Positions 1 to 8,266 of a stretch of 64,000 nt of DNA are shown here, in pieces. Where the stretch lies: the NCBI GenBank assembly GCA_947493175.1, contig CANLQD010000003.1:248001-312000 (forward strand). Reading direction: 5' to 3'. Below the pieces are notes generated by a model, which saw nothing but the letters and a program-made list of their open reading frames with translations, did no database searches and had not been told where the DNA came from. The translations under genes were made by a program, and so were the position numbers. Every line of letters begins with the position of its first letter. The stretch's first letter is position 1. Origin of the DNA: an uncultured Flavobacteriaceae bacterium (GTDB lineage: Bacteria > Bacteroidota > Bacteroidia > Flavobacteriales > Flavobacteriaceae).

Positions 1-512
1 CCGTCACCTACCGTCTTGAGAACAATAAGCTACATATCATACATAAGGCAACGACCGATCGCACTACGGTGGTCAACTTAACAAACCATTCCTACTTTCG
101 GTTGGATGATGCTCCCACTATTGAAAATTACGAACTACAGTTGAATTGTTCAAACTATGTCGTAACGGATAAAAAAAGTCTTCCCACTGGTGAGATCGCC
201 CCGGTTACGGATACCCAGTACGATTTTACCCAGCCCAAGACCATTAAGGATACTTACTTGGATACACCGTATGTTATTGACAAAGAAACGAACATCGCCG
301 CCAGTTTGCAATCACGACTTTCGAAAATTGGTATGAAAGTCATCACGGATCAACCAGGCATGGTGGTCTATACACCGACCGATATGCCCGCCATTTGCTT
401 CGAAACACAAAACTTCCCCGACGCACCGAACTTTTCACATTTTCCCAGTAGTATCCTCAGGCCGAACGAGGTATATGAGAACAGATCCCAGTTCATTTTT
501 GATATCATCTAA
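1..512 (+). CDS. galM: Aldose 1-epimerase (galactose mutarotase), 3' part
   Basis: Interconverts alpha and beta anomers of free aldoses such as galactose or glucose; in Gram-negatives it is cytoplasmic or periplasmic. The gene runs off the left edge. The frame is open from base 3, and the visible ~169 residues begin inside the conserved beta-sandwich with VTYRLENN, followed by the family signature VVNLTNHSYF around bases 72-101. The family's C-terminal QPGMVVYTP and PAICFETQNFPDAPN blocks are present, the latter with the catalytic Glu (in CFETQ). About half of the usual ~340-390 residues are missing upstream, including any signal peptide. The next gene starts 90 bp downstream with its own promoter element. 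Confidence 0.93.
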   Translation, partial: VTYRLENNKLHIIHKATTDRTTVVNLTNHSYFRLDDAPTIENYELQLNCSNYVVTDKKSLPTGEIAPVTDTQYDFTQPKTIKDTYLDTPYVIDKETNIAASLQSRLSKIGMKVITDQPGMVVYTPTDMPAICFETQNFPDAPNFSHFPSSILRPNEVYENRSQFIFDII

Positions 513-559
513 CGTCAACCGAGTTTGTCTTTTTTATTAAGATGTCTTTAACCAGATGG

Positions 560-567
560 TATCTTTG
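560..567 (+). promoter_or_regulatory. Candidate -7 promoter element (TATCTTTG)
   Basis: TATCTTTG matches the Bacteroidota -7 consensus TAnnTTTG exactly. No good TTTG lies 19-21 bases upstream, so the -33 half is weak. Transcription would start near 573. This excludes an in-frame ATG at 542 as translation start and supports 602 or 611 for the DUF2911 gene. Confidence 0.5.
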
Positions 568-601
568 TAACAACTGTTTTAGTAACTTAGAACAATCAAA
601 A

Positions 602-1171
602 ATGGCGCATATGAAGTTTTTAAAATGGTTATTGGCAATCTTGCTCTTCCTAGCATTACTCGGCTATTTTGTAGGACTACCCTACTTACAGGAACAGACC
701 AAAAAATATAGTCCTGAAAAAACGGCGACTTTCTCAAAGGACGGGCTCAAGCTTTCAGTTGTCTATTCAAGTCCGTCTAAAAAGGGACGTAAAATTTTTG
801 GAAGTCTTGTACCCCACGATGTTGTTTGGCGTACGGGTGCCAACGAACCTACGACCTTCACATCAAGCGCTGCTATTTCCATAGCCGGAAATAAACTACC
901 ACAAGGTACCTACTCGATTTGGACGATTCCGGGCGGTGAACGATGGACCGTGATTTTCAACAAAGAAATACCGGATTGGGGAGTAACCCTGATGAGTGGA
1001 GGGAAAGAAACCACTAGAGATCCTGAGAACGACCTCATACAGGTCGTAGTGCCACGATATGCAACATCGGATACTGTAGAACAATTTACGATGGAGTTTG
1101 AAGAAACCCCAAATTTACAACTGGCCCTTTCTTGGGACGATACAAAAGTGAGTGTTCCCATTAACTATTAG
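602..1171 (+). CDS. DUF2911 domain protein, membrane-anchored
   Basis: 189 residues. An N-terminal hydrophobic segment (KFLKWLLAILLFLALLGYF) is a single membrane anchor or uncleaved signal. It is followed by a DUF2911 domain with the family hallmarks VVYSSPSKKGR, VWRTGANEPTTF and GTYSIWTIPG. The domain is widespread in Bacteroidota and its biochemical role is not known. Start 602 is chosen because the candidate promoter at 560-567 lies inside the longer reading frame from 542; 611 is an equally plausible start since MKFLKW begins there. The stop is separated by only 2 bases from meaB, so the two are probably co-transcribed. Confidence 0.85.
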   Translation: MAHMKFLKWLLAILLFLALLGYFVGLPYLQEQTKKYSPEKTATFSKDGLKLSVVYSSPSKKGRKIFGSLVPHDVVWRTGANEPTTFTSSAAISIAGNKLPQGTYSIWTIPGGERWTVIFNKEIPDWGVTLMSGGKETTRDPENDLIQVVVPRYATSDTVEQFTMEFEETPNLQLALSWDDTKVSVPINY

Positions 1172-1173
1172 AG

Positions 1174-2217
1174 GTGAGCGAACGTAATACCAATCCAAGA
1201 AATGTTTCGAAGTTGAAGGACAAACGCAGACAGTTACCTTCGAACGATGCCCTGTTCCGAGGTATTCTAAAGGGAGACAAAGCTTTGTTGGCCCAGGCCA
1301 TTACGTTGATAGAAAGCACCAAGAAAACCGATGGGGAACGGGCCAATACGTTGATCGAAAATTGTTTGGCCCAGAAAAGCGAGTCGATTCGTATTGGTAT
1401 TACCGGTGTACCCGGAGTGGGCAAGAGCACCTTTGTGGAGACCTTGGGCAAAAATTTGACCCAGCAGGGGAAGAAGGTCGTTGTCTTGGCCGTTGACCCG
1501 ACCAGTAGTCAAAACAAGGGCAGTATTATGGGTGATAAGACCCGTATGCCCGAGCTCAGTAGGGATCCCATGGCGTTTGTTCGGCCTTCCCCCTCGGGTG
1601 ATTCACTTGGAGGGGTGGCCCGAAAAACCCGGGAAACCATTATTCTATGCGAAGCGGCCGGCTATGATATTATTTTGGTAGAGACCGTAGGGGTAGGCCA
1701 GAGCGAAACCGCGGTACACGGCATGGTCGATTTTTTTCTATTGTTGAAACTGGCCGGGGCGGGTGACGAGCTACAGGGCATCAAACGAGGTATCATAGAA
1801 ATGGCCGATGCCATTGTCATCAATAAGGCAGATGGCGATAATCTAAAAAGGGCAAAACTGGCAGAAGTCGATTTTAAAAGGGCCCTACAGTTATATCCCC
1901 CAAAAGAAAATGGGTGGATCCCGACCGTACAATCCTGTTCCGCGGTACAGAATACGGGAATCAAGGAAGTTTGGGACCTGCTTCTTACCTATGTACATCA
2001 AGCCCGTTCATCGGGATACTTTTTGAAAAAGAGAAAGTTACAGAACAAAGAGTGGTTGTTACAAACCATCGAAGAACGGTTAAAATTCGATTTCTACCAT
2101 AACGAAAAAGTAAGCGTTAAACTAAAGGAGTACCTCACCAAAGTCGCCCAAAACGAGATTTCACCTTTTAGGGCCGCTGATGCCCTCATAAAACTTCAGC
2201 ATACCGAAATAACATAA
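1174..2217 (+). CDS. meaB: MeaB/ArgK-type P-loop GTPase (methylmalonyl-CoA mutase chaperone)
   Basis: G3E-family GTPase that protects and reloads the adenosylcobalamin cofactor of methylmalonyl-CoA mutase. 347 residues, normal for the family. The P-loop GVPGVGKS is at about residues 78-85, the family-specific DPTSSQNKGSIMGDKTRM block at about 108-125, switch II VETVGVGQSE at about 169-178, and the guanine-specificity motif NKAD at about 217-220. The start is a GTG two bases after the DUF2911 stop, implying translational coupling. The mutase subunits are not in this window. They usually sit elsewhere in flavobacterial genomes, so the partner is inferred from family knowledge. Confidence 0.95.
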   Translation: MSERNTNPRNVSKLKDKRRQLPSNDALFRGILKGDKALLAQAITLIESTKKTDGERANTLIENCLAQKSESIRIGITGVPGVGKSTFVETLGKNLTQQGKKVVVLAVDPTSSQNKGSIMGDKTRMPELSRDPMAFVRPSPSGDSLGGVARKTRETIILCEAAGYDIILVETVGVGQSETAVHGMVDFFLLLKLAGAGDELQGIKRGIIEMADAIVINKADGDNLKRAKLAEVDFKRALQLYPPKENGWIPTVQSCSAVQNTGIKEVWDLLLTYVHQARSSGYFLKKRKLQNKEWLLQTIEERLKFDFYHNEKVSVKLKEYLTKVAQNEISPFRAADALIKLQHTEIT

Positions 2218-2218
2218 T

Positions 2219-2379
2219 GAACTCGTCTTGAGTTATTCTTTTACCTATGAATTTCGAATTTTGCACCCTAGTTTTGCCATTTTTAGCTTCCGTAGCTATG
2301 GCTATGCAACCGAGAAATGACTTCGTTAGGGAACAAAAGCCTTCATTCCCGGTTGCAAACCAGAACGCAAAACGAGTTC
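2219..2379 (+). repeat. 161-bp dispersed element, copy 1, with inverted ends
   Basis: Begins GAACTCGT and ends ACGAGTTC, an 8-bp perfect terminal inverted repeat. It starts one base after the meaB stop codon. A second copy in the opposite orientation lies at 56376-56526. Shared cores are (reverse strand) AATGAAGGCTTTTGTTCCCT and AGCTACGGAAGCTAAAAATG. There is no coding capacity. The structure resembles a miniature inverted-repeat element. Confidence 0.75.
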
Positions 2380-2506
2380 AATAACAACGTTATAATAGAT
2401 CTTTGATAACCGCAGGTTTTTCCAATAAAAAAGACTTTCAAGGAACTAAAAACCAAATAGCTTCTTGAAAGTATTTACAGCGAATACATCAATAGTCAAA
2501 AAAACA

Positions 2507-2514
2507 TACCTTTG
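2507..2514 (+). promoter_or_regulatory. Candidate -7 promoter element (TACCTTTG) of the GT2 gene
   Basis: Exact TAnnTTTG match 21 bases before the ATG at 2536; no clear -33 TTTG. It lies in the 318-bp gap 2218-2535, whose remaining content is the 161-bp repeat followed by AT-rich DNA. Confidence 0.5.
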
Positions 2515-2535
2515 TCGACAACCTAAAAACACTGC

Positions 2536-3495
2536 ATGAGTCTTGTTACCAAGGACCTTTTGTCTATCGTAGTTCCGCTATACAATGAGGAAGACAATGT
2601 GGTCTTGCTTACCGAAAAAATTCATGAAAGCCTAGAAGGCTATGAATACGAAATCATTTATATCGACGACTTTTCTAAAGATCGTACCCGAAAAACGGTG
2701 AAAGACATGAATGATACCAAGGTGCACCTGATCGAGCTCAAAAAGAACTATGGTCAAAGTCTAGCACTGGCAGCTGGTATCGATTATGCCAACGGAGAAT
2801 ATATCATTACCATGGACGGGGACCTACAGAACGATCCAAGTGATATTCCCGATATGTTGGAGTTTGCGGTGAACGACGATTATGACGTAGTAACGGGCAT
2901 ACGTCAAAAGCGAAAAGATTCCTTTGTCAAAAAAATTCCTTCAAAAATTGCCAACTTCTTGGTAAGAAGGGTTACCAAGATGGATATCAAGGACAACGGT
3001 TGTGCACTTAAGGTGTTTACCAAGGACATTGCCAAAGAATTGAACCTATACGGAGAGATGCATCGATTCATCAACTTATTAGCATATCTAGAAGGTGCAC
3101 AGATCAAACAAGTTCCTGTAAAACACCATGCGCGACACGCAGGGGTCTCTAAATACGGCCTGGAACGAGTTTTCAAGGTAGTCGCCGATATGATGTTATT
3201 GCTGTTTATCCGCAAATATTTTCAGCGCCCGATCCACCTTTTTGGCATATTCGGATTTCTACTGATCCTTATCGGTATTTTGATCAATGTATATCTATTA
3301 TTCGTCAAATTTTATTTAGGGCAGGATATCGGCACCAGACCATTGCTCATCTTTGGCCTAATGTTCATTTTGGCAGGCATACAACTATTTACCATCGGTA
3401 TTGTAATGGAGCTTTTGATCCGCACCTATTACGAGTCGCAAAACAAAAGACCGTATCGTATTAAAAAAGTGACTATTGGAGGCAAGGTATCGTAA
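2536..3495 (+). CDS. GT2 polyprenyl-phosphate glycosyltransferase (DPM1/ArnC/GtrB-like)
   Basis: Transfers a sugar from a nucleotide sugar to polyprenyl phosphate at the inner face of the cytoplasmic membrane, making a lipid-linked monosaccharide donor. 319 residues. GT-A domain with SIVVPLYNEEDN at about residues 10-21, the IDD motif near 43-45, and the DxD-type TMDGDLQNDP near 92-101. The C-terminus carries two strong membrane helices (about 233-257 and 270-298), the layout of ArnC and GtrB. The downstream membrane protein starts inside its last codons. Together with the convergent GT39 and PAP2 genes it suggests a pathway in which lipid-P-sugar is made, flipped and used outside. Confidence 0.9.
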   Translation: MSLVTKDLLSIVVPLYNEEDNVVLLTEKIHESLEGYEYEIIYIDDFSKDRTRKTVKDMNDTKVHLIELKKNYGQSLALAAGIDYANGEYIITMDGDLQNDPSDIPDMLEFAVNDDYDVVTGIRQKRKDSFVKKIPSKIANFLVRRVTKMDIKDNGCALKVFTKDIAKELNLYGEMHRFINLLAYLEGAQIKQVPVKHHARHAGVSKYGLERVFKVVADMMLLLFIRKYFQRPIHLFGIFGFLLILIGILINVYLLFVKFYLGQDIGTRPLLIFGLMFILAGIQLFTIGIVMELLIRTYYESQNKRPYRIKKVTIGGKVS

Positions 3496-4354
3496 ACAAC
3501 TGCTTACCGCGGCCAAAATCATTATTAGCGGGGCCCTGCTCTATTTTATATTTAACAAAATCACTATTGGGGATGTCACCAAAGTACTTCAGAGAACCCA
3601 ACCCCTTTATTTGCTATTGGCCCTGGTGCTTTTCCTGCTTTCAAAAGTTTTGGCTTCTTATCGATTGAACCTGTATTTCCACCAGATTCAAGTTGCTTTA
3701 AGCCATGGGAGCAACTTAAAATTGTATCTCTTGGGTATGTTTTACAACCTTTTTCTACCCGGCGGTATTGGTGGTGATGCATACAAAGGTTATGTAATCA
3801 AACAAAAATTTCAAGTAAAAACAAAAAAGGTAGTGGCCGTATTACTCCTAGATAGGTTAAGCGGTCTGCTACTATTGTTTATCTATGCCTGTATTCTGGC
3901 ATTGTTGCTAAAGCATGAACTCCTGAACCGATTTCGGCTTCTCATCGGAATCTTGGCATTTCTTTCGGTGTTTGTCTTTTGGTGGATAAACCAGCGATTT
4001 TTTAAAAATACACTTTCCATTTTTTGGAAATCTTTTGGATACTCGGCCCTGGTACAGGTGGCGCAATTGGCAAGTGTTTGGTTTATTTTGCAGTCGCTTT
4101 CGATCGCAAAAAGTACTTTGGCATATCTTTTTATTTTTTTGATTTCCTCTATCGTATCGGTCATTCCTTTAACCATAGGGGGCATCGGAAGCCGAGAAGT
4201 AACGTTCTTTTACGGGGCCGACCTGTTCGGATTGGATGAAAATACTTCAGTGGGTATTAGCATGGTTTTCTTTCTGATAACTGCTTTCGTCTCACTTTTC
4301 GGGATACGTTACCATTTTAAAAAACCAGAACTTACCATTAAAAAGAAATCCTAG
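3476..4354 (+). CDS. Lysylphosphatidylglycerol synthase TM-domain family protein (UPF0104, YbhN-like)
   Basis: 292-residue integral membrane protein with about eight hydrophobic segments. The family motifs FYNLFLPGGIGGDAYKGY (about residues 88-105) and IPLTIGGIGSRE (about 230-241) are clear. These proteins resemble the flippase half of MprF but lack the aminoacyl-transferase domain. Some relatives act in lipid or lipid-linked sugar transport. The start is a TTG at 3476, overlapping the GT2 gene by 20 bases, so the two are translationally coupled. A role as flippase for the GT2 product is an inference from coupling only. Confidence 0.85.
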   Translation: MEARYRKQLLTAAKIIISGALLYFIFNKITIGDVTKVLQRTQPLYLLLALVLFLLSKVLASYRLNLYFHQIQVALSHGSNLKLYLLGMFYNLFLPGGIGGDAYKGYVIKQKFQVKTKKVVAVLLLDRLSGLLLLFIYACILALLLKHELLNRFRLLIGILAFLSVFVFWWINQRFFKNTLSIFWKSFGYSALVQVAQLASVWFILQSLSIAKSTLAYLFIFLISSIVSVIPLTIGGIGSREVTFFYGADLFGLDENTSVGISMVFFLITAFVSLFGIRYHFKKPELTIKKKS

Positions 4355-4378
4355 TGGTTTGCGGGAATATCCTTTTTC

Positions 4379-6037
4379 TTAGTAGACATGGATCAAGTGC
4401 ATTTTACCGACCACTTTCTTGCGCGTTGCGGGGTCTAAAAACTTTGCCTGTAAGCGGGTAATCCTAAAATGGTCTTTGGTAAACTGACGGTCCCAATCTA
4501 CACCTTGTTCACTCAGTTGCTTTAGCTCATCCGAGGTGGCATAGACCCAAATATTCTTTTTAGTAAGTACCTCTTCAACAGAGGAAATAATCAACGGATG
4601 TTGGTTGTAGAAATCCATCGCCCAAGTATGTCTCTCCGATAATTTGTAAATATGATCTACCGGTATAGCTTCGTCGGACACTACTTGGGCCATCTCGCTT
4701 CCCGCTTGATATCTCAATAAAGAAGGATAAAAATGTGTATTCAATACCATATTCAATAGCAAGGAACTGAATGCCGCGATGGTAATGATACGAAAATAAT
4801 AGGCCTCTCTCTTTAAACAAAAATAAACAATGAGCAAAAAGGAAAAACCCAAACCGACCGAAGCCATCAGGTGCTGAAACTTAAAGACAAAAAAGCAGAT
4901 CAACACCGTAACGATGAACACGATACTCAAAACCACATATTGCACCCCCAACAGGAACTTTATCGTCTTTTGCTTATCATATTTATATAAACTATAAAGG
5001 TAGGATGCAGATAGTACCGCAAACAAAGGCATACTAATATTCAGATAATGCGGCAACTTGAATTGGGCGAAACTGATCAGGATAAAAATAAGAACGATAC
5101 CTCCCAACGTCAAAAACTCATATTTTTTAAGATACGCGCCACGAAGCTTTATAAATGTCTTGATCCTACTTCCCAAGGCCATGATCCCGACCACCGTCCA
5201 AGGTAAAAATACCCAAAGAAACGTATGAAAGAAGAAGAAATAATCACTGCTGTTTTTACCAAGACCTTCCCCGCTCATTCGCTCAAAACTCTGCTCCCAG
5301 AAAATAAAGAAAATTCCGCTACGAGCCCCCCTGCCCCTAATGATTTTCTCGGGGTGAAGGTCGAACTGGTGATAGTAGGCATACAGCATTGGAAAAATGG
5401 TAACTCCAAAGACCAACAAGGCTAACAGCACACGCCAATTCAACAAGGCGTTCCATTTTCGATTATAGGCCAAATGGCAAAGAATAGGCAACCCAATGAC
5501 TACCAAGGCGATCTGACCCTTGGTAGAAAAAGCGATACCAGCTCCGAAAGCCCCCAGAACAATATGATGCAGGTTTCCATTTTGGATATAGGAAGCCAAT
5601 TGCCAAATTGAAAATACGGTAAAGCCTGTCAATACGGCGTCGGTACGGACATCGATTACGGAAAGTACAATGGTCTGGCAGGTTAAGAATATCAGGGCGG
5701 CCAATTTACCTGTATCTTGGTTGTATAACAATCTTCCCAAACCAAAACAACTAAAACCTCCCAAGGCAGTGGCCAATATCGCCGGTATCCTATAAGCCCA
5801 ATCAAAAACCCCAAAAATCTTAAAAGATAATGCCGCTAGCCAATAGTGCATATGTGGCTTGTCAAGGTATTCCTCCGGCCCCTTAAAAAGGCTCAGAAAA
5901 TCGTTCTCTTGGACCATCCGCAAGGCCATAGTGGCAAATTGTGCGGAGTCGTTCTCAAAAAGGGTAACGAACATTCCGGCTGCGTAGACCAAAAAAATCA
6001 AAAACAATAAAAACCAGTACCTACTATTTGAAATCAT
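4379..6037 (-). CDS. GT39-type membrane glycosyltransferase (ArnT/PMT-like)
   Basis: About 552 residues with a dozen hydrophobic helices and the GT-C fold of dolichyl/undecaprenyl-phosphate-sugar transferases. The first periplasmic loop carries the acidic segment ENDSAQFATMALRM, corresponding to the DE-type catalytic loop, and further on YLDKPHMHYWLAAL, a family hallmark. It would use a polyprenyl-P-sugar to modify lipid A, a protein or another acceptor outside the membrane. Start 6037 (MISNSRYWF) is chosen because it overlaps the PAP2 stop by 14 bases; a longer frame to 6109 would lie deep in PAP2. It converges with the 3476-4354 gene, leaving 24 bp between them. Confidence 0.88.
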   Translation of the reverse strand: MISNSRYWFLLFLIFLVYAAGMFVTLFENDSAQFATMALRMVQENDFLSLFKGPEEYLDKPHMHYWLAALSFKIFGVFDWAYRIPAILATALGGFSCFGLGRLLYNQDTGKLAALIFLTCQTIVLSVIDVRTDAVLTGFTVFSIWQLASYIQNGNLHHIVLGAFGAGIAFSTKGQIALVVIGLPILCHLAYNRKWNALLNWRVLLALLVFGVTIFPMLYAYYHQFDLHPEKIIRGRGARSGIFFIFWEQSFERMSGEGLGKNSSDYFFFFHTFLWVFLPWTVVGIMALGSRIKTFIKLRGAYLKKYEFLTLGGIVLIFILISFAQFKLPHYLNISMPLFAVLSASYLYSLYKYDKQKTIKFLLGVQYVVLSIVFIVTVLICFFVFKFQHLMASVGLGFSFLLIVYFCLKREAYYFRIITIAAFSSLLLNMVLNTHFYPSLLRYQAGSEMAQVVSDEAIPVDHIYKLSERHTWAMDFYNQHPLIISSVEEVLTKKNIWVYATSDELKQLSEQGVDWDRQFTKDHFRITRLQAKFLDPATRKKVVGKMHLIHVY

Positions 6038-6608
6038 AGGGGATTCTGTGTAGGGCAAAGATAACCAACTTTGCACATAACCATCCAAAAATTGACCCAA
6101 TGACAGCACCGGTCAATACATCTAACGGAAAATGAACTCCGATATAAACGCGACTATATGCTACCAAAATCGCCCAGAGTACCAAGAAAATTCCTATGTA
6201 GCGCGATTTCGACCTCAACAAGGTTCCGAAGAAAATCGCTACCGCCATGGTATTGGAGGCATGTGCTGAAAAATAGCCAAACTTTCCACCACAATAGGAT
6301 TTTACCAACCGCATGGCTTCTTTCACTTCCAAATCATGACAAGGCCGTAGCCGTTGAAATCCAAACTTGAAAAAATTGGCAAGCTGATCTGTCATCAAAA
6401 TCATCACCACAACCCCCAAAAGCACGACCAACAGTCTTTTAATGCCGAACGTGCGATAGGCCAAAAACAACAACAGCATATAAAGAGGCAATGCGATGGG
6501 ACCAATCTTATTGGTCAGGGCCATCCAGAAGCCATCCCAGGTAGGACTGCCAAGATTATTGAGGAATAAGAAGAGTTCCTTGTCGTATTGTACCAATTGA
6601 TCGAGCAT
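6024..6608 (-). CDS. PAP2-family lipid phosphatase
   Basis: 194 residues with five or six membrane helices. The three phosphatase motifs are complete: K-x6-RP at residues 81-89 (KFGFQRLRP), SAHAS at 114-118 (variant of PSGH) and SR-x5-H-x3-D at 152-163 (SRVYIGVHFPLD). The family removes phosphate from undecaprenyl pyrophosphate, phosphatidylglycerol phosphate or lipid A. Coupling to a GT39 enzyme makes polyprenyl-phosphate recycling or lipid A dephosphorylation the likeliest jobs, but the substrate cannot be read from sequence. It starts 6 bases after the 75-residue gene. Confidence 0.9.
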   Translation of the reverse strand: MLDQLVQYDKELFLFLNNLGSPTWDGFWMALTNKIGPIALPLYMLLLFLAYRTFGIKRLLVVLLGVVVMILMTDQLANFFKFGFQRLRPCHDLEVKEAMRLVKSYCGGKFGYFSAHASNTMAVAIFFGTLLRSKSRYIGIFLVLWAILVAYSRVYIGVHFPLDVLTGAVIGSIFGWLCAKLVIFALHRIPYDFK

Positions 6609-6614
6609 AGTTTG

Positions 6615-6842
6615 TTACGATTCATAACGAGACACTTCCCGATCGTAAAAATCGGTCGCCAGTTGGATCAAATTTTCCGCTTCGGTTTCCAATTCGTTCT
6701 CATCTTCCCGAGTAAAATCTTCCAACCATTCGACCTCATCATTTTCCAAGTTAATAATAAAGCGCGGGTACTCGGTGTGTACAACGAATATCGCAGTAGG
6801 ATAATCGGTATTATCGCCCAATAAAAATTTAGGTAATGTCAT
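6615..6842 (-). CDS. Small acidic conserved hypothetical protein
   Basis: 75 residues beginning MTLPKFLLGDNTDYP and continuing through a hydrophobic beta-rich segment (TAIFVVHTEYPRFIINL) into a very acidic helical tail (VEWLEDFTREDENELE). There is no signal peptide or membrane segment. It looks like a small cytoplasmic protein family I associate with Flavobacteriaceae genomes; no function is known to me. The start overlaps the end of the MATE gene by 14 bases and the stop is 6 bases before PAP2, so it belongs to this operon. Confidence 0.75.
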   Translation of the reverse strand: MTLPKFLLGDNTDYPTAIFVVHTEYPRFIINLENDEVEWLEDFTREDENELETEAENLIQLATDFYDREVSRYES

Positions 6843-8235
6843 TTTTGGTTTTCTTTATTGATTGCTCGCCATCGGCGATCAATTGCTTGGTCAAATAATT
6901 GAATCGAAGATACAACATTAGTGCCGATGCGGTAAGTCCTGTCAAGAGCCCGATCCAGATACCCGTGCTCTTAAGCGTTGTATGAAGCCCCAAGTAGTAG
7001 CTAATCGGAAAACCAATCAACCAGTAAGCCACAAAAGTGATAGCAGTTGGTATTTTTACATCTTGTAATCCCCGTAACGCCCCAAGCACGACTACCTGTA
7101 TTCCATCACTAATCTGAAAAAAAGCCGCAACTAGGAGCAACTGCGCAGAAAGCTCTAGAACCTCTGTGTTATCGGCCAAATTGGCCAAGTCGTTTATATC
7201 GAGATATAAAGTAGGGAACCAATGTCTCCCCAAAAGAAAGAGTATGGCGAAAACGACTTCGATCAAAAGTGTTAGAAAAAAAATAGATTGCGCTATGCGT
7301 CGCAATTCCGGAAAATTCTGCAAACCCTTTTGATTGCCCACCCGAATCATGGCCGCAACACCCAGCCCCATTCCAAACATAAAGGTCATACTACTTAGAT
7401 TCAGGGCGATTTGGTTGGCGGCTTGTGCATTCTTCCCTAAGACACCACTTAGCCAAATAGCCGCAGTAAAGATGGCTACCTCAAAAAACATCTGCAATGC
7501 GGAAGGGAAACCGAGGCCCACAATGGTTTTCATGACCCGGTTTTCAATTTTCTTGAAATTAAAGCTTGTTACATAGCTATGAAACTTCTCTTTGCTTTTT
7601 AGAAGATACCAAATATAGACGACCATTAGGATTCGAGAAACCAAGGTGCCGATCGCTGCACCTACGATTCCCATCTTGGGGAAGCCGAATGATCCAAAAA
7701 TGAGCAGGTAATTCAAAATCACGTTCACCACATTGGCGATAATGGTCGCATACATGGGATACTTGGTTTGCGACAAACCCTCTGAAAACTGTTTAAATGC
7801 CTGAAAGATGATCAACGGCACCAATGAAAAAGCAACTAAATCCAAATAGGGTATAGCCAATGCAACTACTTCAGGAGGTTGTTGCATAATGTGCATAAAA
7901 GGTTTACTCAAAAGAATGAGAACAAAAAGCGTTACTCCCAAAAGGGAACACAAGACCAGACCATGTTTAAGGGCACTTTTCGCCCCAACAGGATTGCCCG
8001 CTCCATCGGCTTCGGCCACTAAAGGGGTAATTGCCGTAGAAAAACCAATTCCCAGCGACATCGCTATAAATACAAAACTATTGCCCAATGATACTGCGGC
8101 TAGCTCTGCTGTCCCCAATTGTCCGACCATGACATTGTCGGCAAAGGCAACAAAAGTATGGCCAAGCATACCCATGATCACAGGTACCGCCAACTTCGTA
8201 TTGTAACGGAATTCTTTGGTGTATCTTTCAAACAA
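6829..8235 (-). CDS. MATE-family multidrug/sodium antiporter
   Basis: 468 residues with 12 hydrophobic segments in two pseudo-symmetric halves, the standard NorM/DinF architecture. The first half begins with the typical KLAVPVIMGMLGHTFVAF and the loop DNVMVGQLGTAELAAVSLGN. It exports cationic drugs or metabolites using Na+ or H+. The substrate is unknown. The gene lies 31 bp downstream of the kinase-like orphan and overlaps the following small acidic gene, so all five genes from 9343 to 4379 may form one transcript. Confidence 0.93.
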   Translation of the reverse strand: MFERYTKEFRYNTKLAVPVIMGMLGHTFVAFADNVMVGQLGTAELAAVSLGNSFVFIAMSLGIGFSTAITPLVAEADGAGNPVGAKSALKHGLVLCSLLGVTLFVLILLSKPFMHIMQQPPEVVALAIPYLDLVAFSLVPLIIFQAFKQFSEGLSQTKYPMYATIIANVVNVILNYLLIFGSFGFPKMGIVGAAIGTLVSRILMVVYIWYLLKSKEKFHSYVTSFNFKKIENRVMKTIVGLGFPSALQMFFEVAIFTAAIWLSGVLGKNAQAANQIALNLSSMTFMFGMGLGVAAMIRVGNQKGLQNFPELRRIAQSIFFLTLLIEVVFAILFLLGRHWFPTLYLDINDLANLADNTEVLELSAQLLLVAAFFQISDGIQVVVLGALRGLQDVKIPTAITFVAYWLIGFPISYYLGLHTTLKSTGIWIGLLTGLTASALMLYLRFNYLTKQLIADGEQSIKKTKNDIT

Positions 8236-8266
8236 GGGACGTGCTTTAAAAATGAATTTTTACGTC

